From NCBI GenBank assembly GCA_027030825.1, contig JALVEM010000533.1:1-6685 (forward strand): DNA of 6,685 nt, written 5' to 3'. Shown piece after piece: positions 6,334-6,685 of this stretch. Each line of letters opens with the position of its first letter. Positions within the stretch are counted from its first letter, which is position 1. Both the position numbers and the translations under genes were made by a program. Below the pieces are notes generated by a model. It searched no databases, was not told the DNA's origin, and saw only the letters and a list, made by a program, of their open reading frames with translations. The DNA comes from Thiohalobacter sp. GTDB lineage: Bacteria; Pseudomonadota; Gammaproteobacteria; Thiohalobacterales; Thiohalobacteraceae.

Positions 6334-6685
6334 ATTTCCTTTCTGACGCCTGCCTGAATCGATATATCGCTGCTGCTCTGACAATGGCCGTGTGTTTTCC
6401 GTAAACATGGTCAAGCTTCGTCAGGCATACCGATTCTCACAAATGCGATGAAGCCACGTGCCACTTTCTCAGATCCGAGAATGGAACCTTGCAAGACCGA
6501 ATGTGGGATGCCGCACGTGATGCATCGCAACCTGTTGAATAACAAAGCCAAATATGACCTGTTCCGCCATTCCCTTCATAAGCGGGCATTGATCTTGCTG
6601 GTGACTTGATCGGCTCCGGCGCGAATGGCCATGGGGATGACAAATGGCGCCGCCGCGAGTCGATCGACACAGGCAAACAGCGAAG
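6334..6685. other. Region downstream of the regulator without a confident gene
   Basis: No well-supported gene lies in these 352 bases. A perfect 10-base palindrome CGATATATCG is at 6360-6369. A longer imperfect hairpin pairs TGGCCGTG (6385-6392) with CATGGTCA (6406-6413), with two G-T pairs; it lacks a T-run, so it is at best a weak or rho-assisted terminator of the kinase-regulator operon. A 53-codon + frame at 6448-6609 has no ribosome site and no recognisable family. Composition is less GC-rich than the dnaX-recR block up to about 6600 and rises again at the right edge. Confidence 0.45.
6576..6685 (-). CDS. Possible 3' end of a minus-strand gene cut by the window edge
   Basis: Read from the right edge on the minus strand, 35 codons stay open and end in TGA (TCA at 6576-6578 on the + strand). 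The peptide, with FVIPMAIRAGADQVTSKINARL at its end, has a balanced protein-like composition and mostly G/C third positions. If real it would be convergent with the regulator gene. The evidence is thin: the + strand frame in the same codon register is also open over the same bases and also reads plausibly, and I recognise no family in either. Confidence 0.25.
   Translation of the reverse strand, partial: SLFACVDRLAAAPFVIPMAIRAGADQVTSKINARL

Noticed and set aside
6385..6400. A possible sigma-54 promoter (TGGCCGTGTGTTTTCC) behind the regulator gene
   Set aside because: The -24 element is fair, but the near-invariant GC of the -12 element reads TC.
5443..6414. A 323-codon minus-strand frame opposite the regulator gene
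   Set aside because: It is antisense to a gene with intact AAA+ motifs, and its product shows no domain pattern.
6437..6676. A 79-codon minus-strand frame near the right edge
   Set aside because: The product is Ser/Arg/Pro-rich with no family pattern; the neighbouring minus frame ending at 6576 reads better.

Overview
The window looks like chromosomal DNA of a GC-rich gammaproteobacterium. The order 4.5S RNA gene (ffs), dnaX, ybaB, recR is the housekeeping cluster known from pseudomonads and relatives, and the protein sequences fit that group. No genus can be named from the sequence alone, and nothing here is a mobile element, tRNA, rRNA or CRISPR array.

Layout: positions 1-192 hold no supported gene and begin with an AT-rich stretch. 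A strong sigma-70 type promoter (perfect TATAAT at 217-222) drives ffs at about 234-345, the RNA of the signal recognition particle. A local hairpin and T-run follow it. dnaX (384-2003, DNA polymerase III tau/gamma subunit, 539 aa), ybaB (2041-2364, nucleoid-associated protein) and recR (2371-2973, recombination mediator) follow on the + strand with gaps of 37 and 6 bases, so they probably form one operon for replication and repair. A 100-residue protein of unknown function (3059-3361) lies just behind recR.

After a 217-base gap with a weak promoter candidate and several short inverted repeats comes a two-gene signalling operon. It consists of a membrane-bound PAS sensor histidine kinase (3579-5030) and an NtrC-type response regulator (5005-6333) with receiver, sigma-54 AAA+ and FIS-type helix-turn-helix domains. 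The two genes overlap by 26 bases. The pair is visibly less GC-rich in codon choice than the dnaX-recR block. The kinase has Asn where nearly all kinases of its type have an acidic residue next to the phosphorylated His. The regulator keeps the GAFTGA loop needed to act on sigma-54 polymerase but has an extra residue in its sensor II motif. The signal and the target genes are not in the window.

The last 352 bases (6334-6685) contain no confident gene. At the right edge a minus-strand frame may be the 3' end of a gene that lies mostly outside the window, but the opposite strand is also open there. I see no evidence for a wholly new system; the most unusual points are the kinase and regulator motif changes and the small protein behind recR.
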